A stretch of DNA of 64,000 nucleotides from an uncultured Corynebacterium sp. (GTDB taxonomy: Bacteria > Actinomycetota > Actinomycetes > Mycobacteriales > Mycobacteriaceae): contig NZ_CAMIHD010000003.1 in NCBI RefSeq assembly GCF_946222835.1, positions 62,001 through 126,000 of the forward strand, read 5' to 3'. The notes under the pieces are model-generated. The model saw nothing but the letters and a program-made list of their open reading frames with translations. It made no database searches and had not been told where the DNA came from. A program made the position numbers and the translations under genes. Below, in pieces: positions 27,829 through 35,297 of the stretch (positions are counted from its first letter, which is position 1; the number at the start of each line of letters is the position of its first letter).

Positions 27829-29130
27829 ATGACCGAGATTAAACCGAACGAGGTTCATGCCGCCAATGCTTCGCTTACTAGCGATGCCACGCTACGTATG
27901 CTGCGCAATGGGGTGGCTCAAGAAGGCGTCGACAAGCTCAGCCTCGACCGCGAGGTACTGGACTCCCTTAACCGGGTAACCAGCCATAAGCTAGATTCCT
28001 GGGGTGTGGCCGACCAGAAGGCTTCTGGCCGCTGCTGGATTTTTGCCGGCCTGAATTCCCTGCGCGGTGGGCTGATGGAAAAGGCCAAGCTCAAAGATTT
28101 TGAGCTTTCCCAGACCTATATTTACTTCTTTGACAAGCTGGAAAAGGCCAACTGGTTCCTCACTGCCATGGCCGAGCTGAAGGACCGCGAGATTACGGAC
28201 CGCACGGTGACCAAGCTGATGGATGATCCCATCGATGACGGCGGCCAGTGGTCCATGTTCGTCGCCCTGGTGAAAAAGTACGGCGTGGTACCGCAGTACG
28301 CCATGCCGGAAACTGCGTCCTCCGAGGCCACAGCGATGCTCAACCGCAACCTACAGACTGTGCTGCGCCGCGCCGCGCATCGTATCCGCAGCGGCGAAGA
28401 GGGCGCGCATGAGCAGGCGCTTGCCGACGTCTACCGTATCCTCACCGCCAACCTGGGCCTGCCTCCCGAAAACTTCGTATGGCAGTACCGCGATAAAGAC
28501 GATGAATTCCACCGCGCGGGCACCTATACCCCGCAGGAGTTTGCTAAGGAATACCTACCGGCGGATCTCAGCGAGTACGTGTGCGTAGTCAATGATCCGC
28601 GCAATGCCTATGGCGAGCTCTACACCGTGGATTGCCTGGGTAATGTGGCCGGTAAACGCGTGACCTACCTCAACGCCCCAATCGAGGTGCTGCGCGATGC
28701 CGCCCGCGCCGCCATCGAAGATGGTCAGCCGGTATGGTTCGGCTGCGATACCGATCAGCAATCCGATGATGAACACGGCGTATGGGCCAAGCAACTGCAC
28801 GATTATGAGGCTTTCTACGGCGTGCAGATGGATGTGGACAAGGCGCAGCGTTTGCGCCTGCACGAGTCCCTGATGACGCATGCGATGGTCTTTACTGGCG
28901 CCGATATAGCTGAAGACGGCACCGTTAACCGCTGGCGCGTGGAAAATTCCTGGGGCCCGAAGAAGGCCGATAAAGGATTTTGGACCATGGCGGATGATTG
29001 GTTCGACGAATTCGTCTTCGAAATCGCCGTGCACCCCTCCCGCCTGCCGGAGCAATATCAAGCGGCGTTGAAGTCCGAGTCCGTGACCACCCTGCCGGCC
29101 TGGGACCCGATGGGAGCGTTGGCGCGCTAG
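27829..29130 (+). CDS. pepC: aminopeptidase C / bleomycin hydrolase family (C1B), second copy
   Basis: 433 residues with AAGGAGA upstream. Same architecture as the preceding gene: C69 in DQKASGRCWIFAGLN, His in LMTHAMVFTGAD, Asn in RVENSWG. The two proteins share motifs and spacing but differ through most of the chain (by eye roughly half the residues), so this is an old duplication, not a recent one. Pocket residues differ, which suggests complementary peptide preferences. Its TAG overlaps the stop of the convergent acetyltransferase gene by two bases. Confidence 0.92.
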   Translation: MTEIKPNEVHAANASLTSDATLRMLRNGVAQEGVDKLSLDREVLDSLNRVTSHKLDSWGVADQKASGRCWIFAGLNSLRGGLMEKAKLKDFELSQTYIYFFDKLEKANWFLTAMAELKDREITDRTVTKLMDDPIDDGGQWSMFVALVKKYGVVPQYAMPETASSEATAMLNRNLQTVLRRAAHRIRSGEEGAHEQALADVYRILTANLGLPPENFVWQYRDKDDEFHRAGTYTPQEFAKEYLPADLSEYVCVVNDPRNAYGELYTVDCLGNVAGKRVTYLNAPIEVLRDAARAAIEDGQPVWFGCDTDQQSDDEHGVWAKQLHDYEAFYGVQMDVDKAQRLRLHESLMTHAMVFTGADIAEDGTVNRWRVENSWGPKKADKGFWTMADDWFDEFVFEIAVHPSRLPEQYQAALKSESVTTLPAWDPMGALAR

Positions 29131-29747
29131 GTCTGCGGTGCGCCCAAGCAGCGCACATAGAGCATGCACACCAAGTCGCGGTCCTCGTTGACCGCGATGG
29201 TGCGCTCGCGTACCCGAGTAAATCCGCGGCTGTCATAGAACTGATAAGTACAGCCGTCATCGGTAAACAGGTAGATATTCTTCCCGGAATGGCGGGATTC
29301 GAAGGCCTCAAGTAGTGCCGTTCCCACGCCGCTTACGCCGGAGTTGGGGTCAGCTACCAGGAAGCCGATTTCGCCGTCAATGGGATGCTTGCCCAAGTAC
29401 TTGAGCAGCATGTCTTGATTTGCAGCATCGTAGTCATCGCGGTGCCCGCCCGGGCGCAGATTATTGAAGATTTCCACCGCGTGTACATAAGCCTTGCGCC
29501 ACCATGGATATGGCAGAGCGGGCTTTCCCTTCATGGAGGCCAAAAGCACGCCGAGGAAGCGGTCACCATCATAGGCGGCCAGGATATCGGTGGCCTTGGC
29601 ACGCTCTAAATCCCAAAAATAGCGGCCATAGGCGCGCTCGAAGCGCCGGCTTTTCACAAACCAGTGCAGGTGCATGCCTTCAATGGCAAAGGAAATGGCC
29701 TGGGGTTCATCGCGCGGATCAAGATCGCGGATCTGGATATCGGTCAT
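29127..29747 (-). CDS. GNAT-family N-acetyltransferase
   Basis: 206 residues. The acetyl-CoA loop is recognisable as DPNSGVSGVGTALLEAFESR (about residues 132-151), with the following strand NIYLFTDDGCTYQFYDSRGF typical of GNAT motif B. The N-terminus has DLDPRDEPQAISFAIEG. The middle is longer than usual. Substrate unknown. Its ATG overlaps the panC stop (TAATG), so it is translated with the panC operon. Confidence 0.82.
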   Translation of the reverse strand: MTDIQIRDLDPRDEPQAISFAIEGMHLHWFVKSRRFERAYGRYFWDLERAKATDILAAYDGDRFLGVLLASMKGKPALPYPWWRKAYVHAVEIFNNLRPGGHRDDYDAANQDMLLKYLGKHPIDGEIGFLVADPNSGVSGVGTALLEAFESRHSGKNIYLFTDDGCTYQFYDSRGFTRVRERTIAVNEDRDLVCMLYVRCLGAPQT

Positions 29748-30649
29748 TAGTCCTCCGATAGCTGCTGGAAAGCGGCATCTTGTGAGAGCTGTTGCTCGCG
29801 TTGCTGCTCGCGCTCAAGCTCTGCCTTGGCTTCGTGTTCTTCAATATTATTAAAGCCGATGCCCAGCGGCAGGCCCACATTATCGATGAGCCGGACACCG
29901 CCGATGGTCGCGGCAACAAGCAGGCGGGCATCGCCCTGCTCGGGAGGGGTTCCTAAGTCGCGGCCGCGGACCTCGAGATACTCGGGCTCAACAGCCGCTG
30001 CGCGCAGCACCTCCGCGGCGACCTCACGGACCTTGTCCGCACCTGCCTCGGCGGCATGAGCGCCGGCGGTCAGCGCTGCCGATAGGGCCGCCACTTGGTC
30101 GCGGAATTCGGCGGGCACGTTGGTATTGCGCAGGCTCATTACCACGCCATCGGGCATACGCACGGCCGGAACGCCTTGCACGCGAACCCCCAGGTGGAAG
30201 TCCTGGGCCGCGTGGTGGAGGGCAAGGAGGAGCTCGTAGTCTTTTTCGCCGAAAAGGACGTCGGTAGGCGAAAGCGTCAGAATGAGCGCGAGGTAGAGCG
30301 AGAGATCCTCGCTAAGGTCCGGCTCAAGGGCGGTCGCGGCGTCGACCGGAGCCACGGCGATGCGGCGACCATGCGGCCACAAGGATTCGGGCGAGTAATC
30401 CCACACGATGTCCACACCTTCGGCACGCAGGAGCTCAAGGTCCTCCTCGCGCGGGGACTGCAGGGCCACGACGGTAACCGCACCGCGGATGCGCTTGGCC
30501 GCGCGCACCAGCGCAATATGGCCAGCGTGCACGCCCGTAGTCAACGGCACGAAGGCGACCGGGCGGCCGGTCTTATGAAAAGCGCTGCCGACCATGCGGA
30601 TGCGCTCAATGTCGTTGATGACGGTAGCGTTTCCCAGCTCCAGGCTCAT
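29747..30649 (-). CDS. panC: diverged pantoate--beta-alanine ligase
   Basis: 300 residues from ATG 30649, which overlaps the stop of the upstream gene (ATGA) and has GAGGAGAG before it; an earlier start at 30673 is unlikely. PanC joins pantoate and beta-alanine with ATP for coenzyme A synthesis. The family's PTMGxLHxGH start is altered to PLTTGVHAGHIALVRAAKR: both His remain but the Met and first Gly are gone. The NPxQF motif reads LQSPREEDL, while FGEKDYELL keeps Lys and Asp but not the later Gln. A charged coiled tail (EREQQREQQ) is added. It sits at the conserved panC locus, but activity is open. Confidence 0.78.
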   Translation of the reverse strand: MSLELGNATVINDIERIRMVGSAFHKTGRPVAFVPLTTGVHAGHIALVRAAKRIRGAVTVVALQSPREEDLELLRAEGVDIVWDYSPESLWPHGRRIAVAPVDAATALEPDLSEDLSLYLALILTLSPTDVLFGEKDYELLLALHHAAQDFHLGVRVQGVPAVRMPDGVVMSLRNTNVPAEFRDQVAALSAALTAGAHAAEAGADKVREVAAEVLRAAAVEPEYLEVRGRDLGTPPEQGDARLLVAATIGGVRLIDNVGLPLGIGFNNIEEHEAKAELEREQQREQQLSQDAAFQQLSED

Positions 30650-31320
30650 CGGCTCTCCTCTTGTAGGGCCCACATTTCTAGCTCTTCGCGGCCGTCCACC
30701 TCTCCTAGGCGGCGGGCAACTTCCACGTAGCTGCGTCGCAGTCCGGGGTCGGTGGCGCCGCGGTAAGCGGCGATAATTTCTTCGGTGTCCATGTCCTCAC
30801 CCACCAGGGGTGGCTCTTCTGAGGGCGAGAGGAAATGGGCATCAACCGCCGCAGAGATATGCAAGCGCCGAAGCATTTCGGCGTAGTAGGCGCGGGCAGC
30901 GAAGGTGGCACGTTCGGCGTCGGAAAGTGCTACGGTTTCTGCGTGAAACTCGGCGATATTTAGTTCCACCACGGTCTCGCCCAGCTCATCCAGGGTGGTC
31001 ACTGCCCAACGCTTAAGTGTAAATGGGGCGAGCGCCGCGACAACACAGCCATGAGTTTCTAGCGGATCCAATACCTGCACCCCACGCGAAAGGCAGGTGT
31101 GGAAGACGATTAGCCCACGATGGACGTGGGGTTCGAGCAGCTCCACGGTAGCTTCTAGGCGGGCATCGCCCACGGCGATAATGAGAGTCTCGAAGGAAGA
31201 AAGCTCGGCTGGGTCCGAGAGCATCTGCACCTCATGACCGGCGCGTTCCATGGCATTGGCCAAGGTAAAGCCGGCCAGGCTGCGGCCGAAGAGAGCTACC
31301 CGCATGCGTGGCGGGCGCAT
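30646..31320 (-). CDS. Rossmann-fold protein, DUF2520-like (Rv3603c type)
   Basis: 224 residues. The N-terminus MRVALFGRSLAGFTLANAMERAGHEVQ (from the second Met) is a dinucleotide-binding beta-alpha-beta of the ProC/ketopantoate-reductase-like class. The sequence then gives TLIIAVGDARLEATVELL and a helical C-terminal half. In mycobacteria the equivalent gene sits directly upstream of panC, as here. The family has no settled reaction; a role near pantothenate synthesis is inferred from position. The start at 31320 touches the previous stop (TAAATG); M6 at 31305 is an alternative. Confidence 0.78.
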   Translation of the reverse strand: MRPPRMRVALFGRSLAGFTLANAMERAGHEVQMLSDPAELSSFETLIIAVGDARLEATVELLEPHVHRGLIVFHTCLSRGVQVLDPLETHGCVVAALAPFTLKRWAVTTLDELGETVVELNIAEFHAETVALSDAERATFAARAYYAEMLRRLHISAAVDAHFLSPSEEPPLVGEDMDTEEIIAAYRGATDPGLRRSYVEVARRLGEVDGREELEMWALQEESR

Positions 31321-32364
31321 TTATTTATCCTTCTTTTTCTTCGCCTGGGCTAAAAGCTCGGCCACGGATACCGCGCCCTCGCGCTTATCATCGCTGCGGC
31401 GGCGACCGCGGGAATCGGGCTCTTCGGCGACCGCGCGATGGTGCGAGCGGGCCGCCTTCTGGCGTACCGGCTCGAACTTTTCTGGGGCCACGTGCTGGCC
31501 AGAGCCCGGGTACTCCGCGCGTTCATCGCGCTGCGGCGCCGCCTGCTGCGGGATGTTCTGGGTCTCGTCATTGGCCGTGGTCGCAGCCTCCGGCTTGCGG
31601 TGGCTACCGTGGTGTTCGCTGGAGGCGGAAGCGTGGGTGGTCTTCAAGGAGTCATCTCCGCCGGTATCCCAGCGCACCGCCTGGAAACCGCCGGTATCAA
31701 AAGTGGAGGCACCAGAAGCCTTGCCGGAGGTGCGCTGCGCGCGGGTCTTTTCGCTAATGATGTCATTGAGCGGGTTGGACTCGGCATGCGCCGCGGACGG
31801 CTGGTTGCCTAGGCGGCCGGCGATAGCATCGGCAGACGGGGCACCGGAAGAGGACTGCGTGAAATCCACATTGCCATCGTCCGCACTCGGACGCGCGGCG
31901 GCTGCGGTCTGGGCCTCCAGCTGCATGATGCGACGGGCCTCGGCATGCAGGGCGGCCGGTTCATAGGTGAACTCATGGCCGGAGAGGTCCTCAATCTGCT
32001 TGCGGATAGAGGCGAGCTCGGTACGGATCTCATCGAGCAATTCCTGGTCCGGCAGAGGCTGTCCATCGGCGGCGCGGGCTTGCTTGAGCTCCGCGCGGTG
32101 GGCGCGCTCCTGCAGTTCTAGCTTGGTGACAGACTCCTGGGCCTGGCGGCGATAGCGCATGACCAGGAAAAATCCGAGCACGGCGGCCCACAGGGCGGCA
32201 ATGAGCGCGATCTTAAGCGCTGCGGCAGAGCCGGAAATCAGCATAACGATGCTGGCGAGTACGGCCAGCACCACAAGGACGATGAGCCCAATCTGGCCCA
32301 GATCCGGCTTGGTCGTCTTGGTGGAAGTAGTGTGAGAAGAAGAGCGCGGCTCAGTCATGCTCAC
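31321..32364 (-). CDS. two-helix membrane protein with long polar tail (DUF6779-like)
   Basis: 347 residues from GTG 32364; an ATG two codons on (32358) is equally possible. Near the N-terminus two helices (IGLIVLVVLAVLASIVMLISG and ALKIALIAALWAAVLGFFLVM) are followed by a probable coiled coil (RRQAQESVTKLELQERAHRAEL) and about 230 residues rich in Ala, Ser, Asp and Arg with no fold evident. It ends with ...SVAELLAQAKKKKDK. By position it equals Rv3604c, a mycobacterial membrane protein. Function unknown; a scaffold for envelope or division proteins is conceivable, given ftsH and cell-wall genes downstream, but unsupported. Confidence 0.68.
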   Translation of the reverse strand: MSMTEPRSSSHTTSTKTTKPDLGQIGLIVLVVLAVLASIVMLISGSAAALKIALIAALWAAVLGFFLVMRYRRQAQESVTKLELQERAHRAELKQARAADGQPLPDQELLDEIRTELASIRKQIEDLSGHEFTYEPAALHAEARRIMQLEAQTAAAARPSADDGNVDFTQSSSGAPSADAIAGRLGNQPSAAHAESNPLNDIISEKTRAQRTSGKASGASTFDTGGFQAVRWDTGGDDSLKTTHASASSEHHGSHRKPEAATTANDETQNIPQQAAPQRDERAEYPGSGQHVAPEKFEPVRQKAARSHHRAVAEEPDSRGRRRSDDKREGAVSVAELLAQAKKKKDK

Positions 32365-32837
32365 TAATGTACCGCCTGTACCCCATCAGGTGGGGGCGGG
32401 GTCTCGCAGTGTCGCTCCAGCCGCAGGCCAGCAGCGGCCATCGCGAGGCCACCGAGCGCGGAGGCGATGACCCCCACGAGGTCATCGGAGGCAGCCGTGA
32501 GGGTGCCAGCGTTGGGGATAACGTAGACGGCAATGCCAGCATAGATACCACCTACAATTGCGCCGGTCCACGCCGAGGCTTTGCCCACCAGCATGAACTG
32601 CGTGATGGTCATGGGGTTGAGCTGCGAATTATCCAGACCAATACCATGCTCGTCCTCGGTGGCTTGGTCCACCTTCCAGGTTAGCACCAGGCAGATAACG
32701 GCCATGAGCCATAGTGTGGCCGACACCGTCACCGGGATTTGCAGCATGGAGCCATAAAAGCGCGTGGTGAGGATGGCCGCGGCGGCGGCAAAGAAGACCC
32801 CGGTGCCGATGAGGGCACCCAGCGAGGTCCGTTTCAT
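32364..32837 (-). CDS. DUF3180 four-helix membrane protein
   Basis: 157 residues with four hydrophobic helices: TSLGALIGTGVFFAAAAAIL, VTVSATLWLMAVICLVLTW, ASAWTGAIVGGIYAGIAVYV and VGVIASALGGLAMAAAGLRL. The layout and position just downstream of folK match the DUF3180 family (Rv3605c). It starts four bases inside the end of folK (ATGA) and shares its stop region with the next gene, so it is part of the fol operon. No role is known. Confidence 0.8.
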   Translation of the reverse strand: MKRTSLGALIGTGVFFAAAAAILTTRFYGSMLQIPVTVSATLWLMAVICLVLTWKVDQATEDEHGIGLDNSQLNPMTITQFMLVGKASAWTGAIVGGIYAGIAVYVIPNAGTLTAASDDLVGVIASALGGLAMAAAGLRLERHCETPPPPDGVQAVH

Positions 32838-33319
32838 AGCTCCTCCATCATGCCCAGCCGGCGAATCTCGGCGCGCTCTTTCGGGTCGAGTGCTGCTACC
32901 CGCTTGGCGACGCCCTCCCCACTCAACCTAGCACCGCCATCGGCCGCCAACCACGGAATCAGTACGAAGGCGCGCTCATGGGCATAAGGATGCGGGACGG
33001 TGAGCTCCGGGTCATCGGAGGCATATCCCTCGATATCGACGATGTCTACGTCCAGCGTGCGCGGTCCCCAGTGGCGCACGCGCACCCGCTCGGCAGCCTC
33101 TTCGAGCCTCTGCCCGCGGCGCAGGAGTTCCTTTGGTGACTCGTCCACATCCACGATGAGTACGGCGTTGAGGAATTCATCTTGGTCCGTTACTCCCCAC
33201 GGCGGGGTGGCATAGACGGGCGAGGCGGCGACAATGTCGCCGGCGAACTCGTCAAATACTGTGCGCAGAAGCTTCACCCGGTCATCCATATTGGATCCGA
33301 TGGACAGCACCGCGCGCAT
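32834..33319 (-). CDS. folK: 2-amino-4-hydroxy-6-hydroxymethyldihydropteridine diphosphokinase
   Basis: 161 residues. It moves pyrophosphate from ATP to hydroxymethyl-dihydropterin, the step before FolP. Features: the start MRAVLSIGSNMDDRVKLLR, substrate loop SPVYATPPWGVTDQDEFLNAV, and the HPPK signature RHWGPRTLDVDIVD with both magnesium-binding Asp. It ends with the usual VPHPYAHERAFVLIPW. It overlaps folB by one base (TAATG). Confidence 0.95.
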   Translation of the reverse strand: MRAVLSIGSNMDDRVKLLRTVFDEFAGDIVAASPVYATPPWGVTDQDEFLNAVLIVDVDESPKELLRRGQRLEEAAERVRVRHWGPRTLDVDIVDIEGYASDDPELTVPHPYAHERAFVLIPWLAADGGARLSGEGVAKRVAALDPKERAEIRRLGMMEEL

Positions 33320-33699
33320 TAGAGCGTCCTCGCGTGCTTGCGGGAGCGGCGGGCGACCACGGCGACATCGGCAAAAGTGCGCGGAATCGGTGCCTTCGGC
33401 TTGTGGAGCGTTACCTCGACGGCGTGCAGGCCTTCGAAGGTATCCATGACAGTTTCGGCAACCTCGCTGGCCACGGTCTCAATAAGATCGCGGGCGGGGC
33501 CCTCGATGATATTTGCGGCGACGTCGGCAAGCTCGGCGTAATTGATGGTCTTGGTCAGATCATCGGTGGCGGCGGCCTCGGCGAACTCGGACCAGCAGGT
33601 GATGTCCACGATGAAAGGCTGGCCGGTACGCTTTTCTTCCTCAAAGACGCCGTGGTAGCCAAAGCATTCCAGGCCGGTGAGCTCGATGCGGTCTGCCAT
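33319..33699 (-). CDS. folB: dihydroneopterin aldolase
   Basis: 126 residues. It cleaves dihydroneopterin to hydroxymethyl-dihydropterin and glycolaldehyde. Typical motifs: DRIELTGLECFGYHGVFEEEKRTGQPF with the conserved Tyr-His-Gly-Val, DDLTKTINYAELADVAANIIEG, DLIETVASEVAETV, and VTLHKPKAPIP with the catalytic Lys. It lies between folP and folK in the standard actinobacterial order. Confidence 0.95.
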   Translation of the reverse strand: MADRIELTGLECFGYHGVFEEEKRTGQPFIVDITCWSEFAEAAATDDLTKTINYAELADVAANIIEGPARDLIETVASEVAETVMDTFEGLHAVEVTLHKPKAPIPRTFADVAVVARRSRKHARTL

Positions 33700-33702
33700 G
33701 AT

Positions 33703-34665
33703 TTACTCCTCAGGGTTGCGCGGTAGGGCGGTAGATTTCATGGTGCCGTTCCCATCGGCACCATTGTTATAACTGCCGCTGGCATTGGCTCCGCCTGTAT
33801 AGTCCTCGCCAGCATTCCATGCTGCCGCCACATCCACGGCGTCGCGGGAGACGGCGACCTCATGCACGCGCACGCCCCACGCGCCCATTTGGGCGGAAAT
33901 GGCGGTCACGGCCGCGGTCGCGGGATCAGCCAGCAGCGGGCTGGATTCCACGCCACGATCCTCCCGGATGGCGGCGAGGAAGCGCTTTCGCGAGGCACCT
34001 ACCAGCATGGGGAATTCAGCGTCGAGGAATTCCGGCAGCGCCTTGAGCAGCGCCCAGTTATCCTGCGGGGTTTTGGCAAAGCCCAAGCCCGGATCGAGCA
34101 CAATATTATCGCGGCGCACGCCAGCCTCGAGCGCGTTATTCGCCAGGCGCTCGAGGGTCTCGTGCACATCGCGCACCACATCATCGCCGTGGTCGGCTTT
34201 GCCGGCTGCGGAGCCAAACGCGCCTTCTTGCAGAGTGCGCCAGTGCATGAGGCACACGGGCACACCGGCCTCGGCCATGGCGCGATACATCTCTGGATCA
34301 GCCAAGCCGCCGGAGACGTCATTAATCATGTCTACACCGGCCGCTGCCGCCGCACGCGCTACCGAAGCGCGCATCGTATCCACGGAGGTGCGGATGCCCA
34401 GTTCACTCAGAGCCTTAATGACGGGCACCACGCGGCGCTCCTCGACGTCCGCCTCCACGCGGACCGCACCCGGGCGGGTGGACTCGCCGCCGACGTCGAT
34501 CATGTCCGCGCCCTGGTCCACGAGCTCGCGCGCGTGGTTAATGGCGGCATCGAAGTCCAACCACCGGCCGCCATCGGAGAAAGAATCCTCCGTGACGTTG
34601 ACGATGCCCATCACGAGCGTGCGGTTGGCGATGCTCAGATCCGAGACCGAGGTTGCCTGCTGCAT
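33703..34665 (-). CDS. folP: dihydropteroate synthase
   Basis: 320 residues. It condenses the pterin pyrophosphate with p-aminobenzoate; the sulfonamide target. TIM-barrel motifs: MGIVNVTEDSFSDGG, GADMIDVGGESTRPGAVRV, DMINDVSGGLAD, VCLMHWR, DNIVLDPGLGFAKTPQDNW, GASRKRF and VRVHEVAVSRDAVDVAAAW. About 35 extra residues rich in Asn, Gly and Ala follow the usual end. Three bases separate it from folB. Confidence 0.95.
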   Translation of the reverse strand: MQQATSVSDLSIANRTLVMGIVNVTEDSFSDGGRWLDFDAAINHARELVDQGADMIDVGGESTRPGAVRVEADVEERRVVPVIKALSELGIRTSVDTMRASVARAAAAAGVDMINDVSGGLADPEMYRAMAEAGVPVCLMHWRTLQEGAFGSAAGKADHGDDVVRDVHETLERLANNALEAGVRRDNIVLDPGLGFAKTPQDNWALLKALPEFLDAEFPMLVGASRKRFLAAIREDRGVESSPLLADPATAAVTAISAQMGAWGVRVHEVAVSRDAVDVAAAWNAGEDYTGGANASGSYNNGADGNGTMKSTALPRNPEE

Positions 34666-34703
34666 GGTGTGCTCCTTATCGCTGGTAGTGGTGAACCGGG
34701 GGT

Positions 34704-35297
34704 TTAGCTGCGAATCAGGCTGAGCACCTCAGCGCGGGAGGCGGCGTTATTTTTAAATCCGCCGCGCACCGCGGAGGTAGTCGTTGTTGCACCAGGCTTG
34801 CGGATGCCGCGCATGGCCATGCACAGGTGCTCGCACTCGATGACCACAATGACAGACTGCGCACCGAGGACTTCCACCAGCGCATCCGCCACCTGTTGGG
34901 TCAGGCGTTCTTGAACCTGCGGGCGCTTGGCGTACATATCCGCCAGGCGGGCGAGCTTGCTCAACCCGGTGACATGGCCGTCCTTGCCCGGAATATAGCC
35001 AATGTGCGCCACCCCATAGAAGGGCACCAGATGATGCTCGCAGGTGGAATAAATGGGAATATCGCGCACTAGGACCAGTTCTTGGTGATCCTCAGCAAAG
35101 GTCTTGTGCAAGACCTCAGTTGGGTCCTCGTGCAGGCCGGCGAAGACCTCACGATAGGCACGGGCCACGCGGGCCGGGGTTTCGCGCAAGCCCTCCCGGT
35201 CGGGGTCCTCCCCCACCGCAAGGAGCAACTCGCGCACCGCCGCCTCTGCCCGATCCTGGTCGAAAGGGGCACGGGCGGGAATGTGATTATCAGGCAT
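34704..35297 (-). CDS. folE: GTP cyclohydrolase I
   Basis: 197 residues. It turns GTP into dihydroneopterin triphosphate, first step of folate synthesis. Zinc and active-site segments: YSTCEHHLVPFYGVAHIGYIP, SKLARLADMYAKRPQVQERLT and IECEHLCMAMRGIRKPGATTTTSA. The ATG overlaps the stop of ftsH (TAATG), so it is translated directly after ftsH. A 38-bp gap leads to folP. Confidence 0.96.
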   Translation of the reverse strand: MPDNHIPARAPFDQDRAEAAVRELLLAVGEDPDREGLRETPARVARAYREVFAGLHEDPTEVLHKTFAEDHQELVLVRDIPIYSTCEHHLVPFYGVAHIGYIPGKDGHVTGLSKLARLADMYAKRPQVQERLTQQVADALVEVLGAQSVIVVIECEHLCMAMRGIRKPGATTTTSAVRGGFKNNAASRAEVLSLIRS

